Source: Arctopsyche grandis
Taxonomy: Eukaryota; Arthropoda; Insecta; Trichoptera; Hydropsychidae
Reading direction: 5' to 3'
DNA: 64,000 nt
Assembly: GCF_051622035.1 (NCBI RefSeq)
Contig: NC_135355.1
Location: 29,172,986 to 29,236,985, forward strand
Part shown: positions 45,155 to 57,074 of the stretch, in pieces
Numbering within the stretch: the first letter of the stretch is position 1
Layout: every line of letters starts with the position of its first letter
Program-made: the position numbers and the translations under genes
The notes under the pieces: model-generated
What the model saw: only the letters and a program-made list of their open reading frames with translations
What the model was told of the DNA's origin: nothing
Database searches by the model: none

Positions 45155-45430
45155 TCTTCTTCTTCCTCGTTAGCTCAATGCTGACCGTCGTGGTCATCGA
45201 TGTGTAGAATTTGATGGACGATTCGCCTCCATTCCTATGCCAAGTTAAAGGCAGTGTTAAAGGACGATCCCGTCAGTTCTTTGATCTGGTCTGACCATCT
45301 CTTGGGAGACCGTCCTCTCGCTCGCCTTCCCTCCAGCGTTCCGGTGATTACCATCCTCTCCAGACTCTCCAAATTCTTCGTGGTCAAAGTAGGAAAGAAC
45401 CCTTTTCCTACATGTTATGGAGTCTCTCTG
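45155..45430 (-). mobile_element. LINE family C, 3' end of ORF2
   Basis: The minus strand reads NLESLERMVITGTLEG, RRARGRSPKRWSDQIKELTG and SSFNTAFNLA, then after a frame break EWRRIVHQI and DDHDGQH, the standard C-terminus of a jockey-like LINE. Trailing GAAGAAGAAGAAC is its 3' end. The other long frame across it is not the coding one. Confidence 0.8.
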
Positions 45431-47070
45431 AGACTGCCAGCTCTTAGAGGATGGAGATGTTCGTGCGTCTTGCGGTCCATGGTATGCGAGGCATTCATCT
45501 CCAACACTACATTTCAAATTCTTCTAAATGTCCATTTCTTTCTTTTTCGGGATCCATGTCACTGGATAATTATCTGTTTAAAAATTTTACAAAAATGTCC
45601 ATGTCTGAAATCGAAGATTTAATTTGTATAATTGGATTAAACATAAAAAAATTTACACCGTTATGAAAAAAAAATGGTTGCTACTTTACAACTCTCTCAA
45701 TATTTATTCAGAGTATCCAACTTATACATTTATCATATTTTACCAGAAGTGTATAAAACATTGACAGAAGGAATAAAAGAACCGAGACCAACGTTTGTGA
45801 GGGAGCAGGAAAGAAACAATATTGCTGAAGTATTACCGCATATTTTCGTATAGCGAGCGATATGGCAACAATACTCGGCAACACACGGTTGTAAAAATGT
45901 TGCTCGATTACAGAGTGCTTAAGCGGTCTCCAATCCAATCAAATATTTGATGACATAAGAGGAAACAAGAACGAAACAATTACATTTATTTATACGCATG
46001 TATACATAAACGTACGTAAGAATAAAAGCGTAAATTGAAACGATAAAGTTATCTTAAAGCGGGGAAACGCGTAATATCTCAATTGCGTTAATTTAAGCAA
46101 TATCTCACCACATTGTAAATTTCAAACAACATATTAAACACGTATATGCGAAAATTCACTGTTAAATAACATTCTTACGCTCACTGTAAGAAAGATAACA
46201 CTTTCAGTCACGCAAAAACAACAAAGATTTTTGTAAACATGGATTTAAACATTTATCAGTAGTATACATACATATGTTGTACAGGCATATTTTTGTTGCG
46301 GTTGAAATTTATGTGTATTCGCATTATTATCATTACTCACATTTCTTTGAGTTTCATCGACGTTAAATTTTATTATTATCTGGTATACTTTTGAAACCAT
46401 CCTCGCTAACAGTCTCGTCTCGAACATATTTGAACAAGTCGTCGGGCCAAAATATTCTTTATGCTCATGGCGGGCAAGATATGATATTTCGTGGCACATT
46501 CAAGGGTACGTATCTTCATAAAAACTAGTTTATGATGAGGGGGAAAATATTAAATCACATTTAAATTTAAAATATGATAATATGCTGGATTTAAACCGTT
46601 TTAATTCTCCTATATGTATTCAATTAAGTGCATAAAGGTATTCGAACTTTTATAATTTCTTCTACAACACGTTCCCATTATTTTACTAATAATTTTGTGT
46701 CCATTTACTAATAAGTGAATGTATACAAAACAAAGCAAAGACCATATCACAACTTTTCGCGTCGATTAAAAATGTCCCTTAATGGTCCATGTTTGTTCCT
46801 GGCGGTCATGCGACATGACATGTGATATGAAATGTGTCATCCCACATCTTCTTTGATGATGAAATCTTTTTTTTTTTAATAAAACGTTCTTTATCATCCA
46901 GGGCACTCTTATAATAATATAATAAACATGCCTACATGCTTTCAAAATTATAAATGTAATTTTTATAAATTCTACATTGATGTAGATATATTTACCTCAG
47001 TTTTTAGGTTAATTTTCGCTTGAGACATAGTTCCGGAACCCGTGCTATTTGATTCTGGATAAAATTATTC
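45431..47070. other. Gene-free stretch
   Basis: AT-rich. Short frames only; no gene or bounded element seen. Confidence 0.4.
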
Positions 47071-47760
47071 GTCATCATCATCATCATCTAAAGACCATTC
47101 ACCATCCACACTGGATGAAAGCCGCTCCAACACGAATCTATTCGTCTCTGTTTTGCGCAACTCTCATCCATCTCACTCCACACATTTTCCTAATTTCGTG
47201 TACCCATCTTCCCTATGGTCTGCCTTTTACCCTTTTGCATTCTCTCGGGTACCATTCTAGCACTACTTTTGTCCACCTTTCGTCCATTCTTCTAGACACG
47301 TGGCTCGCCCATTGCCATTTCAATCACCTCACTCTATCTATTATATCCACTACTCTTCTCATACTTCTCACTCACGTATTATATTTCCTGTCTTCCCTAG
47401 TTTTGCCAAGCGGACATACTTCTTTGAGTGCATTGGATTTTGTGTGTAGCAACCCCCGTGACCTTCCATGCACTCTTTTACATTCTTACGGGTATCATTC
47501 GAACACTTCTTTCGTCCAACTATCATCCGTTTTTCTAGGGACGTAGCCCACCCATTGCCATTTCAATTTATTTACTCTCTCCATTACATGAAACAACTTT
47601 GGCATACATATTTCTAACCCACGAATTCCGTTTTCTATCTCCCTTTATTATGCCAAGCATACAACGTTCCATGCTTCTTTGAGTGCACTGGACTTGTGTA
47701 GCATCTTGGTGTTCAATCTCTAAGTTTCACATCCATATGTATACATATCATACATCCATA
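47071..47760 (-). mobile_element. Two adjoining LINE family B 3' pieces
   Basis: Minus strand. 47071-47455 holds the trailer and the C-terminal peptide region up to the MERRMLG-like part; 47463-47745 repeats the EVFEWYP to ERCMLG part. The second piece starts inside the ORF, so two partial copies lie head to tail. The long plus-strand frame over it is antisense. Confidence 0.75.
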
Positions 47761-47944
47761 TTGGTAAAAAACATTGGTCGAAGATCTTTTTCTGATTATT
47801 ACAAGAATATATTTAAAAAAAACTTGTCAAAAAACTCGCTGGATATCTCACATTGAAATTGTTATAATTTTTTTTTTATCAAAAAAATTGATTTTCTTTA
47901 AAAATACTTAGTGACGCTGCTTTAAGGTTAGCCTTATTTCAATT
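47761..47944. other. Gene-free stretch
   Basis: Nothing recognisable. Confidence 0.4.
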
Positions 47945-47999
47945 CGTGTATCAATTCCTTTCCGAAGCCACCCGTTGAAATCAATGGGCACAACACTAA
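47945..47999 (+). mobile_element. Helitron family 2, 3' terminus
   Basis: ATTCCTTTCCGAAGCCACC leads into the hairpin CCCGTTGAAATCAATGGG, then CACAACACTAA, followed by T. It matches 4636-4685 and 9273-9330. Confidence 0.55.
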
Positions 48000-48979
48000 T
48001 GTAATTATAAAAGTCGTTCTTCTTACACCATATGCTCTAAATGAGATTATTGTTACTGTTATTTTAATGTATGAGAGTTTTGCATGTAAAAAAATTTAAA
48101 TATATATATGAATACGTTTGAAAACTTGGATAAATCACGCAAACAAACATATGTACATGCATATGTATTAAACTAATGAATAAATATACAAAACGTCACG
48201 ACTAAATATTGAATGCAGCGCGTCTGTGAGATGGACATATTTATTTTGGTCATTATCAACTGGCGAACGAGTAACGAGCTTTTTACGACGGATTTCGTCA
48301 CACCTATGTATGTATGTATGTATCTATTCATACAGTCGTGTTGAACTTGTACAGCTTTCATATTAGAAATTGTGAAGCACTTTACACTTGAAATGCAAGA
48401 TGCGATGTGTGCCCTCCTCGTTAGTTTCAGTGGAATGTTGACACCACTCTGATTAAAAATTCAATTGTTACATGGGTATCTCCGTGTGTTTATCGTGGCG
48501 ATATGTATTCCAATTCCGACCAACTGAACAAACTGTCTTTTGAGGTCCACCCCGCTTCTATGCATCGACAGATGCAATGCACCAGCTTTCGAAACAACAC
48601 AACTGCGTCACAGAGCATTTGAACAAACATTACTGAAAACACCTACGTATCTATAAAATGTTAAATATGAAACATGGTAAATACCTGCTGCTTTCAGTAT
48701 TACTAAACTAGGGTTAAAATACGAACGTCCTATATTTGAAGCCTTAAATTTCTGTTGTCCTTTTGTTCATATGGATTTTTCGTCTCAATACACATGCTAG
48801 CATGTAATTCCAAATACGATTTTTTTTATATTTTGCCATGATGCTATTATGGGTTTTACCCCTGAGCGACACCTATAGTAGTAAACGTTTACTTACATAA
48901 ATTTGAAATCATATTCAAATAGTGGTGATAAATAGTAAGCGGGATGCTTTTGTCAATTTGTTGAGGGACCGCTTCAACA
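48000..48979. other. Gene-free stretch
   Basis: Includes TATGTATGTATGTATC at 48305-48320. No gene seen. Confidence 0.4.
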
Positions 48980-48987
48980 ATGATAAC

Positions 48988-49119
48988 TAGAGGTAGGATA
49001 GCCAAGGAGCCGCTCATTGTTCCATTGTTGTAAATCCTTTGTAAAAAGGTTCGGCAAACCTTTAACAATGCATTTACAAAATTTGAACAGTACGCGGCAC
49101 CTTCTGGGTTCGGGCTTTA
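48988..49119 (-). mobile_element. Short hAT-type MITE, 132 bp, first of an inverted pair
   Basis: TAGAGGTAGGATAGCC to TTCGGGCTTTA between ATGATAAC duplications at 48980-48987 and 49120-49127. Confidence 0.85.
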
Positions 49120-49127
49120 ATGATAAC

Positions 49128-49260
49128 TAGTCACCGGACCCAGAAGGTGCCGCGTATTGTTCAAAGGTTGTAAATGCATTGTTAAAGGTTTGCCGAACCT
49201 TTTTTACAAAGGATTTACAACAATGGAACAATGGATAGCACTGTGACTATCCTACCTCTA
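49128..49260 (+). mobile_element. Short hAT-type MITE, 133 bp, second of an inverted pair
   Basis: TAGTCACCGGACCCAGAAGG to CCTACCTCTA, in opposite orientation to its neighbour. It shares ATGATAAC with that neighbour and has a third ATGATAAC at 49261-49268. Confidence 0.85.
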
Positions 49261-49316
49261 ATGATAACAAGTATTTGAGAGTGTGAGCGAGTGAGATGGA
49301 GTGATGCGCTCTCCAC

Positions 49317-49946
49317 TATTCATCTCGCTCTTACATCATCGATTTGTGTCTAGTTTTAAACTCAATTTAAAATCATTTACCGCTCAAATTAGTACGTTTC
49401 GATAAAACAAAAAATATTGACATAAAAAACCAATCCTTATAAACGTGATAAAGTAAAATATTAGCGAAGTTAATTAATTATAAGTATTTTAAAGCAATAA
49501 AAAATAGCAATATACAGAAAAAACATCGGACTAATTATTTCAATACTCACTTTTGACAATACTAGATATTGAATTAAACACGGCAAAAGCCAAAAATCTT
49601 TAAAAATTGCGCATTTTTTTAAACACTAATATATAATTTCGAAAGAGACTTTGTATGTATGCTTGTTTTTTTGGTCCGTAGAATCCACGACGTTCAATTA
49701 AAAAAAAAAAACAAATGAATATTCAAATAAATTTAATCAAATGTTTACTATTAGATTAGCGATGTTTAAGCGGTTTATATTACAAATTCCGAGCGAAGGC
49801 GGGTAAAACCACTAGTATCTCATAAACGACAAGTAAAATAAAATTTAAAATTCAAATAAAATTTAATACATACTCAAATTCAATGGGTCAAATTTAGTAA
49901 TGATTGAATAATCTCCGCACCGTTAATTGTTTTGTGTTGTTCGGTG
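49317..49946. mobile_element. Second, decayed copy of the 745-bp foldback element
   Basis: Follows the centre and right arm of 9973-10717 (TTAGTACGTTTCGATAAAAC, CCAATCCTTATAAACGTG, GGCAAAAGCC, CTCATAAACGA) and ends GTGTTGTTCGGTG. The left arm is missing. A Helitron interrupts it at 49625-49815. Confidence 0.75.
49625..49815 (+). mobile_element. Complete 191-bp Helitron family 1 element
   Basis: 5' end CTAATATATAATTTCGAAAG; 3' end GAGCGAAGGCGGG hairpin plus AAAACCA and CTAG, followed by T. Aligning the flanks to the foldback copy at about 10590 (GCGCTCATATCTCGTAAACG) shows where it went in: the foldback text resumes with TATCTCATAAACG right after CTAG. It codes for nothing. Confidence 0.8.
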
Positions 49947-51698
49947 TAATCGATAGAATGTCAAAAAGTGGGTGTAAAAATAATATGCATTAAACATTAA
50001 AAAATACAACATGCACAGGAAGATAAAAATAGATAAAGTATGTACTTATACAAGTTGGTAATATCAATTTGTCGAAATGTAAAAAAAAAGTATTTTTAGA
50101 TTAAAATCCTACCGTAAAATTATATGCCTAGGATTGGCAGCCCTATCTAAACCAGCTTTATATGTATTTATTTGATTTTAATTTCAGGTTTCATTAATGC
50201 TATTCCATTGACTCATGATTACGATAACGAAAAAAATATTAAACGTATTGGAAATATAATGAAAACTCTAATTTTTTAGTAGAATTTTATGGCAGCTTGA
50301 AAACTAGACTTTGAAAACTTCTTTTGGGAGGACTGTCGTGAAAATAGGCACGAATTGACGTATTTATAAAATGTAAAGGACATTGTTTGCAAATTTGTAA
50401 ATTAATTAAGTGTGCGCGTGCCGTGCCGCCAATGGTTGGTTTTTAGCTGAGACCGGTTACCAATTCCGAGAAACCGAAACTGGATGTTTTACATAACGAC
50501 GCACACGAACAGTTCATCTCGTTTGTCTGTTCATCTTGCAACCGACTCGTTGCATTGAATTCATTAAGAAAAAAATCAACGGTCTATTTCTGACGAAGCT
50601 CAAATTTCCGCAGAAAGAATAATATATATATATATATACATACATACAAATGAATATTCATAAAATATTCAAAGCGTAGTTCTCACTTTGCCGAAGTATT
50701 TCGGTGAAATTAGACTATGTTTGTATATGTATATAAGAGACTTTCATGAGATTTACTTCTTCGTATTGAAAATAATCAAAAATTTTCGGCAAAATGAGCG
50801 TTACTCAGTGCGTGTATTATATAGTTTGTTATTCACAGCTAAGAGATAAAACAATGATTTTCAATGCGACAGAAAGGACATTGGGATTAAAAACACGTCC
50901 CGGAACATATTATGCATTCTCCTACTGTTTTGAATCTCCATCTTTTTATTTTCAAGTCAATAGGTTTTAACTTGTTGAAAAAGTGTCTATTTACATTCAG
51001 GACAGCTACATTGAATTGAGAATGGAGTGAAAAAATAAAGAGTTATAACTTTTTATTTGTTACTGATTACTTCACGTCCTATCCTAGGAAGAATTCCGCG
51101 TCGAACGAGACAGTCCAGTTTTTCCATTTCGATCTCAAATCAGTACCATCAATCAACTGAGCAATTATTCTGCTAAGTCGACACCAGATTACGTGCTGTT
51201 TTGTATGCAAAGTACATATGTACGCGTTGTTTTGAACCAACTGCTCATTTCATTCAACATTCAGCACAAGCAAAAAAAAAAACGACATCGAAAGCGAATA
51301 AGTAATAGACTCCATTATAAATAAACTGGTGTAAACATACATTAAAGGAACAGAGTGAATTGTAATTAGATCTTCGATGATATGGGGATAGCACCATCAT
51401 AAATTTAAATAAGACTAATATTTTACAATCCAGCATTGAATAGTATTAAAATTTATCGTTTCCTTCGCGGATCATTTTGAAATGGACTGATGTGTAGTTA
51501 GCAGTATAAAGTGTTAGTATCAAATATGTATCTTCTTCGGCTCGTAAATCTGATGTACATATATGTTACAGTTGAAGTGTATTGTTACGGGGACAAGAAG
51601 GAGAAGGTGTAGAATATTATAGTCACAGATTTTGTCAAATGATTATATTCTTTAATTAGCAGTAAATATGAACAAGACTAATATACAAGTTTGTATTA
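49947..51698. other. Gene-free stretch
   Basis: AT-rich. (TA)n with TACATACATAC at 50623-50647. No gene seen. Confidence 0.4.
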
Positions 51699-51935
51699 CA
51701 AGTTACTAGTAAGGCAGTTTAATCGCAAGTAACTATGTATGTAGTAATCACAAGTTACTAGTAAGACAGTTTAATCGCAAGTAACTATGTAGTAATCACA
51801 AGTTACTAGTAAGGCAGTTTAATCACAAGTAACTATGTATGTAGTAATCACAAGTTACTAGTAAGGCAGTTTAATCGCAAGTAACTATGTATGTAGTAAT
51901 CACAAGTTACTAGTAAGGCAGTTTAATCGCAAGTG
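51699..51935. repeat. 52-bp minisatellite, about 4.6 copies
   Basis: Units start at 51699, 51751, 51799, 51851 and 51903 with CAAGTTACTAGTAAGGCAGT; the second unit lacks an ATGT and is 48 bp. Copies are nearly identical, so the array is young or homogenised. Confidence 0.95.
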
Positions 51936-53483
51936 AGGTTCAATAGATCTAACATGAGCATTTATACACAAAAGAATGATAAGCTTTAACCAATCACAGA
52001 ATTTTGGTAAATAACAAAGTGATTAAGATACAGAGCAACATCCGTGTGTAAGACAGTTTTAATATTTGATTTATGTATCCTTTGAGAGTATCGAGACATT
52101 TTTGAGTAGAAACACAATTTATCATAGAGATAAATAGAGATAATAATATTTTAGGGTTTACACGTATCGTGGGACAAAATGCAGCTATAGCAATAAAGAT
52201 TATTAAAAGTAATACTTTGTATTTCAACAGGTCATTAACTGTGTCGTCTTATATAGCAATCGTGTTAGAAACTCGCATAAATTATAATAGATAAGAAGTT
52301 AAGTAGATAGAGTTGAACAGAATAGTTGATTGTACAGGGTGGAAGCAATAGAGATATTGAAAGTCTCATAATTAATGAGTGATAGCTTTAAGAGATACAT
52401 CATAAGTAGTTAAAAATGAAACAGATGTTCAAACTTAAGGTTAAAGGGTATTATACATAAGTATATACATAGGTTGTAAGATCCTACCACATAACAGTAT
52501 CTTCCAGTTCTAATATATTTTGACTAGTTGGAATATATTCGTCCAACCCACGTAAGTTGATTCATATGACGAATTACATTCCAACCGGTCAAAATATATT
52601 ACAACTGAAAATACAGTTCGACTATAAGTTGGTACCAGGTTAGATGCAGAGTTTAGGTTTTCGTGGAAACGTCAAACGATTAATAAATTGAGTTGGAAAG
52701 CCACATTTTGCTTTGAATACATTCTTAGATTTATCTTAACACGGTACTCGTTACCTTTATTCGTAATACCTAGCAAATGTTAACGCATTATTGAATTCTG
52801 AAACAATCGTAAAAATATTAGAGCTTTCAAAACTCATCTGTTATATTACAACTGGCGCACGTTGTTGAAAGTGTATTTGCACTTGCAGAATTTTACTAGT
52901 TGAATTGTATTCGAATATGAATGACCTAAAACGCCAGTTGGAATATATTACAACTGAAAATACACTTCAATTTTAGCTATTGCAAACATTGGATATCTTG
53001 TCCTTGATCTTCATTTCAGATGAATTCTTTCATTTATAATTGAAATAAAAAGTACTGGGATGCGCTTCGCTCTATAAAAACTTCCAGTGTGTTTCGTCAT
53101 ATATTAATTTCCTTAGATTATTATTATGAAATAATGGGAGGAAATTTGAAAACCTGAGGTATTGAAAGGTGTTCACGTTCGAGCTTCAAAATATATGCTA
53201 GTCGCGTCCGTATGGTACGCATGAAGCGACATTCTTCATCGGTGTGGCCCATGGGGTGGGAGCAGGAGAGGTAAAAATGCGTGATATTATGTGAGATTCG
53301 TTGTTGACGATGGTATTGTTGCATAAAACTATTACATATTTGAATTATTGTTCCTACAATTTTATTTTTCAATCGGTGTGTAAATAGAATATCACCAGAA
53401 AGCAATTAAGAGACCTTGAATTATGTAAGATGGTCAATAAACAATAAATATATGCTATTGCATTTATTACTATCAAATGAATT
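51936..53483. other. Gene-free stretch with a dispersed motif
   Basis: The phrase TATATTACAACTGAAAATAC occurs at 52597 and 52945, each preceded by GTTGGAATATATT-like text in direct or inverted form, perhaps a decayed TIR element at about 52500-52975. No gene recognised. Confidence 0.4.
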
Positions 53484-53536
53484 CAAATTACTATTTATAA
53501 TCTGCCAGTTGATTGCAGATTATAAATAGTAATTTG
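53484..53536. repeat. Perfect 22-bp hairpin
   Basis: CAAATTACTATTTATAATCT plus GC is repeated in reverse complement after a 9-base spacer. A third, partial copy of the arm is at 53551-53567. Confidence 0.85.
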
Positions 53537-53691
53537 AAGCCAAATTAATTCAAATTACTATTTATAAGTTATAACCCAGTTGTTATTGTTAAAATCACCT
53601 GGGCAATTTAACGTAACGATTTATCACAGTGGCAAACTATCAAGTAGCAGGTAGGTAGGTCTTTCAAGAAATAATATTAGTAAACGTTGCA
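53537..53691. other. Gene-free spacer
   Basis: Only the third hairpin-arm copy is notable. Confidence 0.4.
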
Positions 53692-54122
53692 TATGTATAA
53701 TACGGGTCTACGTAACGAGACAGAATGTTAAACGACAGAAAACGCAAATATCGGCAGGCAAAGATCGAAAATCGAAAGATCTTAAGTCGAAAGATCAAAA
53801 AAAAATGGTGCATGGTAAACGGTACATACTCACGTACATACTCACTTAATTTGCGCGAGCAGGATACAACAGGAACAAGAGGAACAGGCTTTTCCTCCCG
53901 TATTCTGCGCGCGAACATTAATACGGGAGGAAAAGCCTGTTCCTCTTGTTCCTGTTGTATCCTGCTCGCACAAATTAAGTGAGTATGTACCGTTTACCAT
54001 GCACCATTTTTTTTTGATCTTTCGACTTAAGATCTTTCGATTTTCGATGTTTGCCTTCCGATGTTTGCGTTTTCTGTCGTTTAACATTCTGTCTCGTCAC
54101 GGAGACCGGTATAATACATACG
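53692..54122. mobile_element. Large palindromic foldback element, 431 bp
   Basis: Arms 53692-53904 and 53919-54122 are about 90 percent or more complementary by eye, around a 14-15 base loop CTGCGCGCGAACATT. Each arm carries GACAGAATGTTAAACGACAG, AAGATCTTTCGAC-type text, TACATACTCAC, GAGCAGGATACAACAGG and GGGAGGAAAAGCCTGTTCC. The paired open frames on both strands are the same palindrome read twice, not genes. Confidence 0.85.
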
Positions 54123-54133
54123 TGTGTATATGC

Positions 54134-54200
54134 AGTGGTGTAGTGCTTAATAAAAAAGAACCAGGTCGGGTTCAATTTTTACGAACCCCCCCCCCCGCTT
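54134..54200 (+). mobile_element. hAT-like terminus with C-run
   Basis: GCAGTGGTGTAGTGC, then ACCAGGTCGGGTTC and a C11 run. The CAGTGGNG start is like other hAT ends in the window. No partner end found. Confidence 0.35.
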
Positions 54201-54404
54201 TTGCCCTTACTAAAAAAAATTGTATCCTAATATTGGTAGTTCGAATATTTATAAAAAAAAATTAAATAATTAATAACAAATATTCTTGTTGAAATTATGA
54301 TGTATTTTTTTAAATTTTATAAAAACTTCCATAATGCATCCTCTTCGACATCTTTGATTTTGCAAAACCCGTGTTTGTGTGTCAACAGCAACATTTGCTT
54401 TTAG
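54201..54404. other. Gene-free spacer
   Basis: AT-rich, nothing seen. Confidence 0.4.
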
Positions 54405-54527
54405 CGTATGTATTCACATATGTACGTATGTATTCACATATTTTACGTATGTATTCACATATGTACGTATGTATTCACATATTTTACGTATGTATTCACA
54501 TATGTACATATGTGAATACATACGTAG
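54405..54527. repeat. CGTATGTATTCACATA tandem repeat ending in a palindrome
   Basis: Alternating CGTATGTATTCACATATGTA and CGTATGTATTCACATATTTT units. The last unit is closed by its own reverse complement, TATGTGAATACATACG. Confidence 0.85.
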
Positions 54528-54885
54528 TTAGTTTTATGGTCATGTAAAAATTCTCGAGATTTTGATTGATTTGAACTCAGAATCAGTCACTGATGACGTT
54601 TTCATGGGATTTTTTTAATTGTTACTAGTGTCTATGTATTTTGGAGTATCATACAAAAACTTAGTATCAGTTACAGAAACATTTGTCTAAAAACAGAAAC
54701 AAACAGCATAACAACCAGTGGCGGCTGATCAAATGCTGTATCTTTATCGCACAGTCCATATTTGCAGTATTTTCCGACCCATTGATCATTTATTTAACGC
54801 ATTAAATTTTTTATTGTTACTATTTATGATTTTATCTTATTTTAATTTTGTTGTTTTATATATGTATGTAAAAACATGTGTATCA
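54528..54885. other. Dispersed-repeat segment
   Basis: 54535-54680 is a diverged copy of 32740-32900 (GTTTTCATG, TGTCTATGTATTTTGG). A lone hAT-like end, CAGTGGCGGCTGATC, begins at 54717. Confidence 0.4.
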
Positions 54886-55165
54886 TCATTCATCATCATC
54901 ATCATCAACAATTCACCATCCACTGCTGGATAAGGGCCTCTCCAAGATGATTCCATTCATCCCCGTTTTGGGCAACTCCCCACACATTTTTCTAAATTCA
55001 TCCACCCATCTTCCTCGCGGCCTTCCTTTCACCCTTTTACCTTCCCTCGGGTTCCATTCCAGCACTTCTTTTGTCCAGCTTCCATACATTCTTCTAGCCA
55101 AGTCATCCACGCATTATCATTTCAATCTCTTCACTCTTTCCAATGTGTCAACTACCCTTATCATA
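54886..55165 (-). mobile_element. LINE family B 3' end
   Basis: Minus strand reads RMYGSWTKEVLEWNPREGKR, VKGRPRGRWVDEFRKMCGEL and then a Trp-terminated tail with the ATGATGATGATGA trailer. It is 5' truncated. Confidence 0.8.
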
Positions 55166-56289
55166 CTATGCAGCAATAAATACACGTAAGTTGCGTTAAG
55201 ATAGGTTCATATGTAAGATAGGTTCATATGTAAATTTGACCTAATAATATTGGCATTTAATTGGGTAACAATATAATAATTATTCTTCATGGTCGTAAAT
55301 ATTACCGAAACCACATTTACAATCGGCGAGACCGCATCTCATTTTCATATAAATTGGTAGTTATGTAGTAAGGCGACTAGCTACCGAAACCACCGGATGT
55401 ATATGGCTATCTTTTTATCTATTGTACACTCCACATTGTAAGTTTGTTTGTATGTATATTACGTTGAAATCGACCCAACAGATTTTCAATTGTCAAGGAA
55501 CGACAATCCGTTATAAATTATAATTATGTATCTAACCACTATCGATAATAAGCGTCTGTGATAGTGGATCATTTAGTTCTGCTTATATTATGATATCCGA
55601 GACTACCATTCTTCGAGTTTCATTTTTTCGATTTAAAACGAAAGTATGAAAAAACAATTGGGTTCAATCGCCAAGAAATTGGATCCTTACCCAGATGTGT
55701 GTGTGTTGGTTGGTCTTTATCGCCAGTAATGCGACACCCAGATAAATTGACTGGCTCAGTTTTATGCACCGACAAACACAATCATCGACTCCCAAACAAA
55801 AACCAATTCAATATCACAATTTTAAAAATAATTAATGTATATCAGAACTTTTCAAAAATATCAGTTTTGTTGAAACTGGCTGATACTAAGTAGTAATAAT
55901 AAATGAGGTTTGTAAAAATCATTGTTATTTTGATCTAGTATAATCTATCCAACTTTAAAATAGGTTTGTAATTCTAAAAAAAAATATATGTGTATATCTA
56001 ATATATAATTTGGAAAGATACATTATACATGAGGAAACAGTTAATTGATACAAAGGAGTATTTATACTTGTCGAGGAACGTGACTCATCGGAGAGCTAGT
56101 CACGGTAAATAACATGACTTTGCCTATAGGAAAATAAAACTCATCAGATTCGAATACATATATGTATATTTATGTATTTGTATAATAAATATTGCATGCC
56201 CGATAGTATTACATTAGACAATATGAAAGAAGTAGTTAAGAATTATTTATATCTAGGTCAAATTATTGTCAAATTATTACAAATTATCT
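55166..56289. other. Gene-free stretch
   Basis: Contains a Helitron family 1 5' end, TCTAATATATAATTTGGAAA (from 55998), without a 3' partner. Otherwise nothing recognised. Confidence 0.4.
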
Positions 56290-56860
56290 CCGGTAATAAA
56301 GAAGAGGAAATAAACAGATGTATGAAATTAGAATAGAGTGCATTTGAGCGAATAAATGTCGTTGTTATTAAAACTAAAATGCCACTGTGCCTGAAGAAAA
56401 AGATCTTCGATTAGTGGATCTTACCAGTGATGACGTATTATATATGTTCGAAACTTAGACATAGTACGCCAGAATGTTGGATAAGGTCCTGCGTACTTAA
56501 AGAAGTATGGAACGCTGTATCCTTGGCATAACGAGGAGATATATAGATAGAAAACGGAATACATGAATTAGAAGTATGAAAAAGGTGGTTGATGTAATGG
56601 TGAAGGTAAAGAGATTGAAATGGCAATGGGCGGGTCACGTAGATAGAAGAACGAATGTAGATAGCTGGACGAAAGAAGTGCTCAAATGGTACCCGAGAGA
56701 ATGTAAAACGGTGCAAGGAATGCCGCAGGGGAGATGGGTGGGTAAAATCAGAAAAATGTGTGGGATGAGATGGATAAGAGTTGCCCAAAACGAAGACAAG
56801 TGAAAGCATGTTGGAAAGGGTTTCATCCAGCAGTACATGGCACATGGTCGTGAATGATGA
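56290..56860 (+). mobile_element. LINE family B, longer ORF2 C-terminus
   Basis: Broken frames give KMPLCLKKKIFD, SMERCILGITRR, VVDVMVKVKRLKWQWAGHV, TKEVLKWYPRECKTVQG and GRWVGKIRKMCGMRWIRVAQ, then the TTTCATCCAGCAG trailer with GATGACGAT. Stops and indels show an inactive copy. Confidence 0.85.
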
Positions 56861-57074
56861 CGATACATATGTATGCATACATTTAAATCTTTGCAGTCGA
56901 TATTTATATTGAGACATTGGAATATAATCGGGTGATAAGCATTTTTGCATTGCGTGAATTATAAAGAGGGTTTTTATTAGAGGTTATAAAGAGTGTTTTA
57001 TAGGAGGTTTTTTTTTTTAATTGGCAACACTTTTTCCAACAACAGCCAATTTGAAAGTTAGTTGATAGCTTATT
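56861..57074. other. Spacer, possibly part of the following transposon
   Basis: TATAAAGAGNGTTTTTATTAGAGG is repeated twice in diverged form at 56959-57008, perhaps a terminal region of the mariner-like remnant. Confidence 0.35.

Noticed and set aside
45257-45517. Minus-strand open frame of 86 codons
   Set aside because: The right strand but the wrong frame of LINE family C; the neighbouring frame reads RGRSPKRWSDQIKEL.
47049-47546. Plus-strand open frame of 165 codons
   Set aside because: It is the antisense strand of two LINE family B pieces; the sense-strand peptides are recognisable.
51699-51935. CRISPR-like array
   Set aside because: Repeat units are contiguous with no unique spacers, and the host is a eukaryote; it is a minisatellite.
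53664-54175. Matching open frames on both strands
   Set aside because: They mirror each other because the region is one large palindrome; no independent coding signal.
56438-56950. Minus-strand open frame of 170 codons
   Set aside because: Antisense of a LINE family B copy on the plus strand.
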